A stretch of 64,000 bases of DNA from Opitutaceae bacterium. GTDB lineage: Bacteria > Verrucomicrobiota > Verrucomicrobiia > Opitutales > Opitutaceae. The notes beneath the pieces were generated by a model. It did no database searches. It was not told the origin of the DNA and saw only the letters and a list, made by a program, of their open reading frames with translations. How positions within the stretch are numbered: the first letter of the stretch is position 1; each line of letters begins with the position of its first letter. Location of the stretch: positions 1 through 64,000 of the forward strand of contig JAGOJU010000015.1 of the NCBI GenBank assembly GCA_017994935.1. Reading direction: 5' to 3'. Both the position numbers and the translations under genes were made by a program. Shown here one piece after another: positions 34,963-43,367 of this stretch.

Positions 34963-36000
34963 TCAGGAAACCGCAGCCGCCTCGGCGGGCACGCGCCAGT
35001 CCCCTCGGATCTGGATCCATTGCGGATGGTCCGGAAGGCCAAAGCTACGGCTTTGTTCGAGTCCGGTAACGAGATCCACCGCGGCCCGGGCTGCGAGGTC
35101 ATAGCGCTGCTGTATTCCGGGCAACCCGAGAGGATCGTCCGCCTGCCAGTTGGCACACCAGACCCGGCCTGCCGCATGGAGCCTGAGAAGAGAGGGAATC
35201 CCGACCTGTGGCCACATCTCGCGCTGCAGCAGAAGAACGCCGTCGGGCACGTGCAAGCGAAGCCAGCCCGGGAATTCACGCGCCTTGCGCCGATCGAGCG
35301 CGAAGATCAGACCGGGGGCCTTTGCCTCGGAGGGGTGGTGCGTCATGAAAGCGGCCTTTACGGCGCTGTCGGTGCGGAGATTGATCTCCTCAGTCAGAAC
35401 GATTGCGGGTCGGGTCACTCCAAGTGCAGCCATGCGCTGGAGGGATTCGCAGACGGCATGGTAATGATCGTGGGCAACACGGTGAAGTTCGACAGGCCAG
35501 CGCGCGTGGCCAAGCACGACGCAGGCGAAATGCTCCCAGTCGAGGCGGTAGTCGGTGGTGACGCCTTCGATGCTCGGGGAGAAGATGACACTTCTGATTC
35601 CCCGGGCGCGGAGGATACCCGAGAGTCGCGCGCCGCCGAGACGATCCTCGGCGGGCCAGAACTCCTCAAGGTGGAAGCCGCGAAGCTGTGCGCGCAGGGC
35701 GGCACCTTCGCGCATCTGCACAAAAAAATTCTCGCGGCGCGTCTGAGCCCGGCGACCCTGTACCCAGACGAGCGCGATGCGGGACGAAGAGTGCACGGTG
35801 CGGCCGCGGCCGATATGGGCCATCAGCGCGGAGATCTGCGGGTCGGGGCGGTAGCCGAGCCGCGTGGCCAGACTCTGGATACGCTTGCAGGTTTCGGGAG
35901 GAATGCTGGGGTGGTTGCGCAGGGCGTAGGAGACCGTGGAAACGGCGAAGCCGGCCTGGGCCGCTATATGCTTGAGGGTGCAGCGGGGCAGAAATGACAT
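34963..36000 (-). CDS. LacI-family transcriptional regulator
   Basis: This is a 345-residue protein. The N-terminal helix-turn-helix and hinge are 'TLKHIAAQAGFAVSTVSYALRNHPSIPPETCKRIQSLATRLGY' (in pieces). A periplasmic-binding-protein-like sensor follows ('IRSVIFSPSIEGVTT', 'VTRPAIVLTEEINLRTDSAVKAAF', 'LRLHAAGRVWCANWQAD'). I start it at the ATG at 36000, giving a normal 7-residue lead to the HTH; an ATG at 36066 overlapping the SGNH gene stop is possible. A 14-bp palindrome (36004-36017) lies 3 bases before the start, and three more copies flank neighbouring promoters, so it probably represses itself and this locus until a sugar binds. Confidence 0.93.
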   Translation of the reverse strand: MSFLPRCTLKHIAAQAGFAVSTVSYALRNHPSIPPETCKRIQSLATRLGYRPDPQISALMAHIGRGRTVHSSSRIALVWVQGRRAQTRRENFFVQMREGAALRAQLRGFHLEEFWPAEDRLGGARLSGILRARGIRSVIFSPSIEGVTTDYRLDWEHFACVVLGHARWPVELHRVAHDHYHAVCESLQRMAALGVTRPAIVLTEEINLRTDSAVKAAFMTHHPSEAKAPGLIFALDRRKAREFPGWLRLHVPDGVLLLQREMWPQVGIPSLLRLHAAGRVWCANWQADDPLGLPGIQQRYDLAARAAVDLVTGLEQSRSFGLPDHPQWIQIRGDWRVPAEAAAVS

Positions 36001-36003
36001 TGG

Positions 36004-36017
36004 CTGAACGATTTCAG
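36004..36017. promoter_or_regulatory. LacI-type operator, copy A
   Basis: The minus strand reads CTGAAATCGTTCAG, with perfect 5-bp arms CTGAA/TTCAG around ATCG. It lies just upstream of the lacI-type start codon, suggesting autoregulation. It matches copies at 39448, 40411 and 40448. Confidence 0.6.
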
Positions 36018-36062
36018 CGGAGAGTCCGGGGGGGCGCAACGTTCCCGTGCGATGGCTGGCGA

Positions 36063-37310
36063 TCATGGTGCAGGGGTGGTTACGATGAGCACTCCGCCGA
36101 GTGTCAGACGGTTTGGAGTGTAGGGGCCGGGGGCGGTGATGGGTTTGCCCGCCTTTGCCTTGATCGCTGCCTTGTCCGAGGCGGGTTCCGTGAGTTCTAC
36201 CCGCACGCGGTGCCGGCCGGCCGAAAGCCCGGAGGGATAAAACCACTCGCGCTGCCGGCAGAACGTGGGGCTTACGAAGGCGTCGAAGAATGTGGCTTGG
36301 ACGGGCGGCAGCCCGTCGACAGTGACGCGGAAGCTGCCGCTGTCTGGAGCTGCCAGACCGAGTAGGCCGAAGGTTTTGCCCGTGAACCCGAATTCGATGG
36401 CGGCACCAGGTGTGGCGGTGCGCCACAACGGCGGCATCAGGTGCTTCGTGGCGCCGCGAAGGTTGGGGTCGTCGAGCGGAACCGGCTGCCATTCCCCTTG
36501 GCGCAGGACATCATCAAGGGTGCGCATGCCGGCTCCCTCCCAGTTGTCGGCGTGCAGAGGTGGCGGCATTTCATGCGGCGCAGCACGCAAGTTCGCGAGC
36601 AGGAGAGGCAGCGTGCGTTCAAGCGCGCCCAGATAAACCCGGTGGCCGGCGCCAGTGGGATGCACGCCGTCTAGCGAGAACGTGCGTGGATCTGCCGGTG
36701 CGTCCGGAGCCTTGAAGACGAGTTCGCCAGCTGCGAGACGTCGCGCAACTTCCACTCCGAGATGCAGGGATGGAATGCCGTAGTGCGTTGCGACGCGCTC
36801 CATCGCGCGGGCAGCGGCGGGAAAGCGCCCGGCCTGCAGGTCGGGAAGCACCGGTGATGACACGGTGTAGACAAACCAGATGTCGGTGGCCGGGTTTGCG
36901 CGCCAGGTTTGTCGGACAATACCCTCCATCGTCTGCTCGATACGCTCCGGGGGGACACTCGCATCGTTGACGGCAAATTCTACGAAGAGCAGGTCAGGAC
37001 GGTGACGCAGTACGTCCCTGCCAAGGCGGCAGGCGCCAAGATTGGAGCCTGTGCCTGGCAGCCCCGCGGCGATCTCCACGATCGTCGTATGGGGAAACTG
37101 CCGTTCGAGCAGGGCAGTCGTGAGGCTCCGCCAGCCTTCCGCAGCCGCGGTGATGCTGCCTCCGAGGTAGGCGACACGCAGCTCCCCGGTCGTGTGGGCG
37201 GCGAGATTTGGCAGGCCGCCACGCACGTGAAGCTCCGGCTCGCCACCGGGTGCTGCTAAGGCCAGGATCGCGGCTGCGAAGAGTCCTGACAGGAGGCGGG
37301 CGGCGGGCAT
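36063..37310 (-). CDS. Secreted SGNH-hydrolase (GDSL-like esterase) with C-terminal beta domain
   Basis: This is a 415-residue protein. The signal peptide is 'LLSGLFAAAILALAAPGG'. SGNH block I is 'AYLGGSITAAAEGW' (Ser nucleophile), an Asn-Asp pair is in 'LLFVEFAVNDASVPP' and block V is 'SLDGVHPTGAGH' (Asp/His). The catalytic domain ends near residue 230, and a beta-rich C-terminal domain continues to 415 ('AIEFGFTGKTFGLLGLAAPDSG'), perhaps carbohydrate-binding. It would remove acetyl or other acyl groups from a glycan. It lies 9 bases after the FAD enzyme gene and just before the LacI gene in the same operon. Confidence 0.88.
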   Translation of the reverse strand: MPAARLLSGLFAAAILALAAPGGEPELHVRGGLPNLAAHTTGELRVAYLGGSITAAAEGWRSLTTALLERQFPHTTIVEIAAGLPGTGSNLGACRLGRDVLRHRPDLLFVEFAVNDASVPPERIEQTMEGIVRQTWRANPATDIWFVYTVSSPVLPDLQAGRFPAAARAMERVATHYGIPSLHLGVEVARRLAAGELVFKAPDAPADPRTFSLDGVHPTGAGHRVYLGALERTLPLLLANLRAAPHEMPPPLHADNWEGAGMRTLDDVLRQGEWQPVPLDDPNLRGATKHLMPPLWRTATPGAAIEFGFTGKTFGLLGLAAPDSGSFRVTVDGLPPVQATFFDAFVSPTFCRQREWFYPSGLSAGRHRVRVELTEPASDKAAIKAKAGKPITAPGPYTPNRLTLGGVLIVTTPAP

Positions 37311-37319
37311 CGGCGGAGA

Positions 37320-39119
37320 TTATCCCGCGTAGGCGCGAATTTCAAACACGCGGGCTTGGTGCGCGCCGTGGGTTGCCTTCACGAGCAGGCGCAGCGAGGA
37401 TGTGGCGACAGGGGCGAAAAGCCGGTGGACACGTTTGCGTAGCGTGTTGCCTGTGACGCAGGCGATGGTGCGCCCATCGAGCAGCACCTCATAATCGCGC
37501 ACCAGTTCGGGCTGTGGCCCGCGGATGATCTTACGGGTGATGTGATCGCTGGCGCTAAGTGTCAGTTCGCGATGGAAACCGGAGTCAAAAGTGAGGTGGA
37601 TTTCGGAGACCGTGACCGACGACAGCCAGGTGAGTTCGATCCAGGCTGGCAGCGTGATGGATTCCCATCGGTGGGTGGCACCATCGGCCCAAGGGCCGAG
37701 TGCGGGAAAGAATTCGCGTGTGGCGCCGTCCGTCACCTGGGTGGCCGGCCCCGTTGCAGTTTCGTTGGCGGCAGTAACGCGGGCGGAGCGGGCAAGGTCA
37801 TCGGGGTCCGTGTTGCGCTGGCCAGGAAGGAAGGCGTCGTCGCGCAGCAGTCGTTGCTGCAGGCGGATCGTTTCCGCGGGTGTGAAATGGACGGCGATAT
37901 CGGTTGCCTTGGCGGCCGCGGCCATGGCGCCTGCGGTACCGACGGCCTGGCCCATGGTGGCGCAGGTCGCCATGACGCGAGTGCTGGCAAAGGCGACATG
38001 CGTGGCGCTGGCGTTGCGGCCGGCGAAAAAGAGATTGGCGATGTTGCGCGAATGAAGAGATCGCAGCGGGATCGAGTAGAGATGCCGCAATTCGACGTGC
38101 CTACAGGGCACCTCGTCAATGGCGTCGATGCCGTTCGGCGGATGCAGGTCGAGGGGCCAGCCGCCGTAGGCGACGGCATCGGGAAAGAGTCGTCCACCCT
38201 CAAGATCATCCTGTGTCAGCACATGCGGCCCGAGAAAGCGGCGGGACTCGCGCTTGCCAGGGACGGCGCCCACCCATTCGAGCGCCCACCGATCGGAATC
38301 AGGGTGGTTGCCGGAATTCTTCACATAGTCCCACAGACCGAGGGCGATTCGCAGCAATTCGTGCCGGATTGCTGCGTTGTCCTTGAGCGTGTCGAACTGG
38401 CCGCCCCATTCGGCCCACCAGTAACCGTATTCGTAGCCCTCGATCGGACGGAAAGTGAACTCGTGCTTGCAAAATCTGCGCACCCAGACCGGCGCCAGGA
38501 ATGGCTGCGAGGTGTCGTGTTTGCGCGCTGTGAACATGATCGAGCTGCCGAGCGTCTGCCGGTCAGCCACGTCCAGGGCGAGCGACTCACCGTAATCCGT
38601 CCTGGCCTCCCGGCCGACGGTGAAATCAGCACCTGATTCAAAGCCGAGCCGGCCGTCGCCCGAGCAGTCGGCGAACAGGCCGCTGTGGATCGTGAAGGAA
38701 TCCTCAGTCGATGAACGCAGGGCCTCGATGGTCCGAATGGAGCGCTGTCCTCCAGGCTGTGTGACCGTGGCGCAGCCAACGCAGGTGGTATCGAGCAGGA
38801 GCATGATGTTCGGCTCGGTGATCACCTTTTCGTAGAGCAGCAGGTCCCACTGCGAATAGGAGCGGTGCGGGTTGCGGGCGGCATCCTCGAGGCGCAATTC
38901 CTCGATGAGGCCGGATTCGCGGGCGCCTGGCCGGCGGCCGTGAAAATCAGCTCCGACAGCGTGCATCCGGATCTCGCTGCTGGCATTGCCGCCAAGAACA
39001 GAACGGTCCTGCAGCAGGACGACTCGGGCACCGTTGCGTGCTGCCGCGAGAGCCGCGCAGACGCCGGCGAGGCCGCCGCCTACGATGGCAAAGTCGGTGT
39101 GAAGCTCGTGACGGGTCAT
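37320..39119 (-). CDS. FAD-dependent oxidoreductase with C-terminal beta domain
   Basis: This is a 599-residue protein from the ATG at 39119. 'DFAIVGGGLAGVCAALAAARNGARVVLLQD' (in pieces) is the Rossmann FAD motif, 'SVLGGNASSEIRMHAVGAD' is the 'GGNASSE' hallmark of a large FAD_oxidored subgroup, and 'GLFADCSGDGRLGFESGAD' and 'NLFFAGRNASATHVAFASTRVMATCATMGQAVGTA' (in pieces) complete it. Residues ~480-599 form a beta-sandwich like F5/8-type modules ('LPAWIELTWLSSVTVSEIHLTFD'), an unusual extension for a protein with no evident signal peptide. The substrate is unknown. It is the first gene of the minus-strand operon led by operator copy B. Confidence 0.9.
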   Translation of the reverse strand: MTRHELHTDFAIVGGGLAGVCAALAAARNGARVVLLQDRSVLGGNASSEIRMHAVGADFHGRRPGARESGLIEELRLEDAARNPHRSYSQWDLLLYEKVITEPNIMLLLDTTCVGCATVTQPGGQRSIRTIEALRSSTEDSFTIHSGLFADCSGDGRLGFESGADFTVGREARTDYGESLALDVADRQTLGSSIMFTARKHDTSQPFLAPVWVRRFCKHEFTFRPIEGYEYGYWWAEWGGQFDTLKDNAAIRHELLRIALGLWDYVKNSGNHPDSDRWALEWVGAVPGKRESRRFLGPHVLTQDDLEGGRLFPDAVAYGGWPLDLHPPNGIDAIDEVPCRHVELRHLYSIPLRSLHSRNIANLFFAGRNASATHVAFASTRVMATCATMGQAVGTAGAMAAAAKATDIAVHFTPAETIRLQQRLLRDDAFLPGQRNTDPDDLARSARVTAANETATGPATQVTDGATREFFPALGPWADGATHRWESITLPAWIELTWLSSVTVSEIHLTFDSGFHRELTLSASDHITRKIIRGPQPELVRDYEVLLDGRTIACVTGNTLRKRVHRLFAPVATSSLRLLVKATHGAHQARVFEIRAYAG

Positions 39120-39447
39120 CGGCAGGAAAGAGTAGCAATGGAGGTGATAGGGAGGCGCTCGTTCATGGAACGTACACACGTGGGTTCCCCGCTGAGGTGG
39201 ACGCGGGCCGCGCGGCCAAGGGCATCGACATCCCGATTGCTGAAGATGGTGGGATCAGGCTTGGTCGCGTAAACGGCGTGGAAGCGGCGGCCAGGACCTG
39301 GCGGCAGTCGCTCACGGCTTCCGGAATGGGAGGCGAGCATCAGTACAGAGAAAGGAAGCAGGGTAAGAGAGCAACAGGCAGGTTGGGGACAAGGCAGAGT
39401 GCCGGGATTATCCCCAAGGCACCTGATAGGTTGCGACCTACACCGTG

Positions 39448-39461
39448 CTGAAATCGTTCAG
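39448..39461. promoter_or_regulatory. LacI-type operator, copy B
   Basis: The plus strand reads CTGAAATCGTTCAG, identical to copy A on the other strand. It sits between the terminator of the preceding minus-strand gene and the five-gene operon 39119-31802, so it probably controls that operon's promoter. Confidence 0.6.
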
Positions 39462-39547
39462 TAAGTGGCCCGACCGAGGTCCGGCTGCGACGCAAGGAGC
39501 GCCTCCCCGTTCGCCAGTGCCAGGTTGAGGAGGGGACCGCATCGGCG

Positions 39548-39581
39548 AAAAAAGAGGATGGCCACCGGCGGAGTCGGTGGC
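39548..39581 (-). terminator. Rho-independent terminator of the SGNH hydrolase gene
   Basis: On the minus strand GCCACCG, a 7-base loop and CGGTGGC form a perfect 7-bp stem, followed after a few bases by TTTTTT. It lies about 25 bases after the stop at 39607. Confidence 0.75.
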
Positions 39582-39606
39582 TGGAAGGCGCATTGAGGAT
39601 CATGTT

Positions 39607-40365
39607 TCAGGAGCGTTGCGAGGGCGGCGGTCTGGAAATTGGTTCTTTGCCGTGTGAGATCGCGGATGGGGGTGGCAGGATTTTCTCAAGAGCCTCAAAC
39701 CAACGGAGAGCCATTTTTTCCGCCCCGGCCGCATTTGGGTGCACCTTGTCTGCCACAGTGTCTGCCGACCAGTTGAACCCCGCCGTCTGATCGACCGGCA
39801 CGACGCGCTGGTCCGGGTGATCGAGCCTGTCCGCGAGCCGCGCCAGAGCGGTGTTCAAATCGGGGATATATGAATATTTGGGCAGCTTGCCCGCAGGTAT
39901 CACCTGGGCCAGCAAAACGGTAACATGTGGGTTCACGGCCCGGATGGCCGCAATGAGGCGTTCGGTGGCGGCGATGATTCCGGGCACGGGGTGCTCACCG
40001 GCGTTGTGATTGTGGCCGCTGTGGAGCAGCACGATGTCAGCGGGATGTGCGCGGAAATGTTCTGGCACGGTGTCCGCGAGGTATTCAGTGGTCCTTCCAC
40101 CGTAGGCCTCATGCGCAAGCGGCCCGGCGGGGCTCTCGCTGCGTTGCGTGCCGGTGAATTCCACAGCATAACCTGCTGCGAGGAGTTTTTCCCGGAGAGG
40201 GTAGCGGTAGTTGGCAAAGAGCTCCCCTCCGGCCGTAATGGAGTCGCCGACGGCCATGATGCGGACAGGGTGAATGGCCCCCCCGGCGCCTGATCCGACT
40301 GCGAAGGCGGCGAGCAGAGGCAGCCCCGCGAACATTCTGAACGAAAGGCGGAAAGGGCTGGGCAT
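39607..40365 (-). CDS. Secreted SGNH/GDSL-type esterase
   Basis: This is a 252-residue protein from the ATG at 40365 (preceded by GGAAAG). The signal peptide is 'FAGLPLLAAFAVGSGAGGA'. Block I is 'VRIMAVGDSITAGGE', 'ADIVLLHSGHNHNAGEHP' is the region of the Gly/Asn oxyanion blocks, and 'VADKVHPNAAGAEKMA' is block V with the catalytic Asp and His. It is a compact SGNH esterase, probably deacylating a polysaccharide. It is transcribed divergently from the TonB receptor, with operator copies C and D 46-96 bases upstream of its start, and ends at a terminator. It is therefore a single-gene transcript under the same presumed LacI control. Confidence 0.9.
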   Translation of the reverse strand: MPSPFRLSFRMFAGLPLLAAFAVGSGAGGAIHPVRIMAVGDSITAGGELFANYRYPLREKLLAAGYAVEFTGTQRSESPAGPLAHEAYGGRTTEYLADTVPEHFRAHPADIVLLHSGHNHNAGEHPVPGIIAATERLIAAIRAVNPHVTVLLAQVIPAGKLPKYSYIPDLNTALARLADRLDHPDQRVVPVDQTAGFNWSADTVADKVHPNAAGAEKMALRWFEALEKILPPPSAISHGKEPISRPPPSQRS

Positions 40366-40410
40366 GGGAAAATCTTTCCGTTGCGAAACTGTAGGGCGAC
40401 TGGTCGTATG

Positions 40411-40424
40411 TCGAAATCGTTCAG
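40411..40424. promoter_or_regulatory. LacI-type operator, copy C
   Basis: TCGAAATCGTTCAG matches copies A and B at 12 of 14 bases. It lies in the 278-base divergent gap between the SGNH gene (-) and the TonB receptor (+), 37 bases centre-to-centre from copy D. Confidence 0.5.
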
Positions 40425-40447
40425 CGGGCAGGGATTGGGCGGGTTTG

Positions 40448-40461
40448 CTGAGCGATTTCAG
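40448..40461. promoter_or_regulatory. LacI-type operator, copy D
   Basis: CTGAGCGATTTCAG matches the reverse complement of copy B at 13 of 14 bases. Paired with copy C in a divergent promoter region, it could serve both the SGNH gene and the TonB receptor/alpha-galactosidase genes, possibly with looping. Confidence 0.55.
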
Positions 40462-40643
40462 TAAATGGGGGATTTTCGGCGGCGCGTTGGAGGGCCATAG
40501 CAAAGATGCTCCAACCGATTTGCCATCGGAAATACCCCGTCACCGCCCAGCCGTTACCCGGCCAGTCGCCACGGTCTGTTTTCCGGAGCGGGTAAGCGCT
40601 TGCGGGCAGTTACCATCATTCACCATCAACCAGGCTGACTTTC

Positions 40644-43295
40644 ATGAAAAATTCCAACTCCGGATATTGGACGCTTGCCCTCACGCTTTTCCTTTCTGCC
40701 GGAATGATGCCCGCCGCAGCCCAGGTCGCCCCGAGGGCTCCGGCTGACGAGGTTGTCCAACTCTCCACCTTCGAGGTGCGGAGCAAGAAGGACTCTGCCT
40801 ACGTGGCCGACAAGTCTGTCGCAACCACCGGCTTCGCTGCCGAGCTGTCGAAGATACCGCTCGCGATAGGCGTCGTGACTTCTCAGTTTCTTGAGGATAC
40901 TGGCGGCGTCGGCTTCAACGGTGTCGCAAACTACCAGGCGGCCTTCACCACGGACCAGGGCGGCATGGACAACGGGACGCGCAATTCGGCGGGCATCGAC
41001 CCGACGGTCGGTGCGGTCACTGGCGGCGAGCCGCTGCGCACGCGCATCCGAGGCCAGCCGATTAACCTCAGCCAGCGCAACGGCCTGCCCATGAAGTTTG
41101 GCTTTGGTACGGAGAACGTCGACCGCGTCGAAATCGCCCGCGGGCCGATGTCAGTCTTCATCGGAGGTTCCACTCTTGGCGGAGTGATGAACCTTGTCAC
41201 CGCCAAGCCGCTGTTCGAGCCCGCTTACAAGATTGGAGTCCGGGTGGACTCGAACGAGAGTTATCAGTTTCGCGCCGATCTGACTGGCCCGATCATTAGG
41301 GAGAGGCTGGCCTACCGCCTGATTGCGCAGTTCAGCGACGACAATACTTGGCGTGACTTCAGCAACTCGAACACGGTCTTCGTCAATCCGCAATTGGCAT
41401 GGCGTGTCTTCCGGAACCTGGCTACCCGGCTGGAATATGCCCATCGGAATTTGCGTGGCAACATGGTGAGCAATTCGATGCAGTCCACGCAGAAGTATCA
41501 GGCGGATTACGACAATCCATCGCAGGCGCTGCTCAACCTAGGCAAGAACCGTACCGGCGCTCTTGCCGGCATTCCGTATACCGTGGCCGAATACCGCACT
41601 CGCATCGCGCGGACCTTCGCGAACTGGCGCCTGGACAACTTCACCGTCGACGGCCGCTGGCGGCCCTTGGGTGAGGGCGAGAGCTTCACGGCGGGCGACT
41701 GGGCGGCCGGCTATGATGCCAACCACTTTGGAGCGCATGATTCCTTTTCCACCAGATACGATCTGATCGAGAGCGAGACCAACGTGATGGTTGCCGATTG
41801 GCTTGAGGTGCGGCTCTTTGGTCGCTGGGCCAACCAGCACAGCTACACGACATTCTTCAGCAATGCGCTCCGTCGCTATCCCGACGGCAGCACGCCCCTT
41901 CTTTCGGCGACAACCACGGCTACCAAACGTCAGGAGATTCCGCTTAACGGCAAAATTGAAGCCGTGGTCTCGAAAGAATTCTTGAAGATCAATCACAAGC
42001 TACTCGCCGGCTATGAGGCAGCCTACAACCAGGCATGGTCGGTGATCCCCACGTTCAACTTCGCCAGCCTTGCAGCTGTGGCGGCTTCGCCAAATGTTGC
42101 GGCTTCTCCGGCGAGTCTGACAGCCTCGAGCATACTCAGCTACTTCGATCCCCGTGTGCATTCTGTGCCGAATTACGAGTCGATCCTGACTTGGGCCGAT
42201 GAGACCCTCGCCCCAGGCGTCACCGCCCAGAGCTATTCACGCATCTTCCCCGAGGCTGCCTATGCGGCCTACAGCGGCAGCTTCTGGCGAGACCGCATCA
42301 CGGCCTTCGCCGGTTACCGCAACAGCGAGATTCAGCAGTCGTCGTGGAATCTCGATCGGAATCGGGTGCGCCTTACCCGTTTTCTCAATACGGCCAAGAC
42401 ATCCACTCAGTCCCACACGCTCGGCCTTGTTTTCGAACCTGCCCCGGGTCTGAGTTTCTACGTGAGCCAGAACATCGGCACCGATGCCGTGCCCGCCGGT
42501 TCTCTCATCAACGCAGCCGCCGGTTTCACGTCGCTTGTTACTGCCGAGGAGCGGGCCGCCAATCCGGTGCCGGACCTCGAGGGCACGGGCCGCGAGGCGG
42601 GTCTCAAAGTCGAACTCTTTGACCGCAGGCTGATCGGCCGTGTCGGGGTGTTTGAACTCTCCCGCCGCAACACTGTGATCATCGACAACGAGCGCACCGC
42701 GAACGACCCGCGAAACGTTGGAACGGCGGTCGATCCTAACCCCGCCACGCAGAATCTTGCCCAGACGGCCAAGGTTCAGTGGAACCGCACGATCGACGGC
42801 AACAAATCGGCCGGCGTCGAGATCGGCTTCACCTGGATACCGAACCGCAATTACACCATGAGCTTCGAGGCCAGCCACCTCTGGACCAACAAGCTCACGC
42901 TTTCCAAGCCACTCGCAGGCACCGCAGTTACCTCCGGCGCGATGATAGACTACGCAATCCTCAACGGCCGCCCGCTTGACAATACGCCGGATGACACGCT
43001 TCGCATCTGGCAGAAATACAGTTTCACCGAGGGGGCTTTCAAAGGTGGCTGGACCGGCGTGGGTATCCGCTATCAGAGCGACTTCATGCCGCTGGCCAGC
43101 AGTTCCTCCTGGGGTACGGTGGTGCCCGGTTGGACAGTGATTGACCTGGCGTTTGGCTATCATTTGCCGGTGGCGGGCCGTCCGGTCGACCTCCAGCTCA
43201 ATGTCGAGAACCTGACTGACAAGCTCTACTCCGCCGGCGGCCGCACTTGGTCCAACCCGCGCACGATGACACTCTCAGCAACCACGCGCTTCTGA
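40644..43295 (+). CDS. TonB-dependent outer-membrane receptor
   Basis: This is an 883-residue receptor. A signal peptide ('LALTLFLSAGMMPAAAQ') precedes the 'DEVVQLSTFEV' TonB-box-like segment and the plug ('VATTGFAAELSKIPLAIGVVT', 'RTRIRGQPINLSQRNGLPMKFGFGTENVDRVEIARGPMSVFIGGSTLGGVMNLVTAKPL', in pieces). A 22-strand-type barrel ends with 'MTLSATTRF'. The 'RTRIRG' and 'VEIARGPMS' plug motifs are canonical. It probably imports a galactoside-containing oligosaccharide, as the alpha-galactosidase gene follows after 72 bases in the same direction. Operators C and D lie about 180-230 bases before its start. Confidence 0.95.
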   Translation: MKNSNSGYWTLALTLFLSAGMMPAAAQVAPRAPADEVVQLSTFEVRSKKDSAYVADKSVATTGFAAELSKIPLAIGVVTSQFLEDTGGVGFNGVANYQAAFTTDQGGMDNGTRNSAGIDPTVGAVTGGEPLRTRIRGQPINLSQRNGLPMKFGFGTENVDRVEIARGPMSVFIGGSTLGGVMNLVTAKPLFEPAYKIGVRVDSNESYQFRADLTGPIIRERLAYRLIAQFSDDNTWRDFSNSNTVFVNPQLAWRVFRNLATRLEYAHRNLRGNMVSNSMQSTQKYQADYDNPSQALLNLGKNRTGALAGIPYTVAEYRTRIARTFANWRLDNFTVDGRWRPLGEGESFTAGDWAAGYDANHFGAHDSFSTRYDLIESETNVMVADWLEVRLFGRWANQHSYTTFFSNALRRYPDGSTPLLSATTTATKRQEIPLNGKIEAVVSKEFLKINHKLLAGYEAAYNQAWSVIPTFNFASLAAVAASPNVAASPASLTASSILSYFDPRVHSVPNYESILTWADETLAPGVTAQSYSRIFPEAAYAAYSGSFWRDRITAFAGYRNSEIQQSSWNLDRNRVRLTRFLNTAKTSTQSHTLGLVFEPAPGLSFYVSQNIGTDAVPAGSLINAAAGFTSLVTAEERAANPVPDLEGTGREAGLKVELFDRRLIGRVGVFELSRRNTVIIDNERTANDPRNVGTAVDPNPATQNLAQTAKVQWNRTIDGNKSAGVEIGFTWIPNRNYTMSFEASHLWTNKLTLSKPLAGTAVTSGAMIDYAILNGRPLDNTPDDTLRIWQKYSFTEGAFKGGWTGVGIRYQSDFMPLASSSSWGTVVPGWTVIDLAFGYHLPVAGRPVDLQLNVENLTDKLYSAGGRTWSNPRTMTLSATTRF

Positions 43296-43367
43296 GCCGC
43301 TCTGCGCATTCCCGCCCCGCACAGCGGAAGTTGCGCGGCTTTCGTTGTGCCCTCTTGTCAGAGTGTC

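Larger units (their letters stand above)
39120..39606. other. 487-base intergenic region: terminator plus regulated promoter
   Basis: No convincing gene lies here. It holds a Rho-independent terminator of the upstream SGNH gene (39548-39581, minus strand) and operator copy B (39448-39461), about 330 bases before the FAD gene start. The remaining 250 or so bases would be a long 5' leader. Confidence 0.6.
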
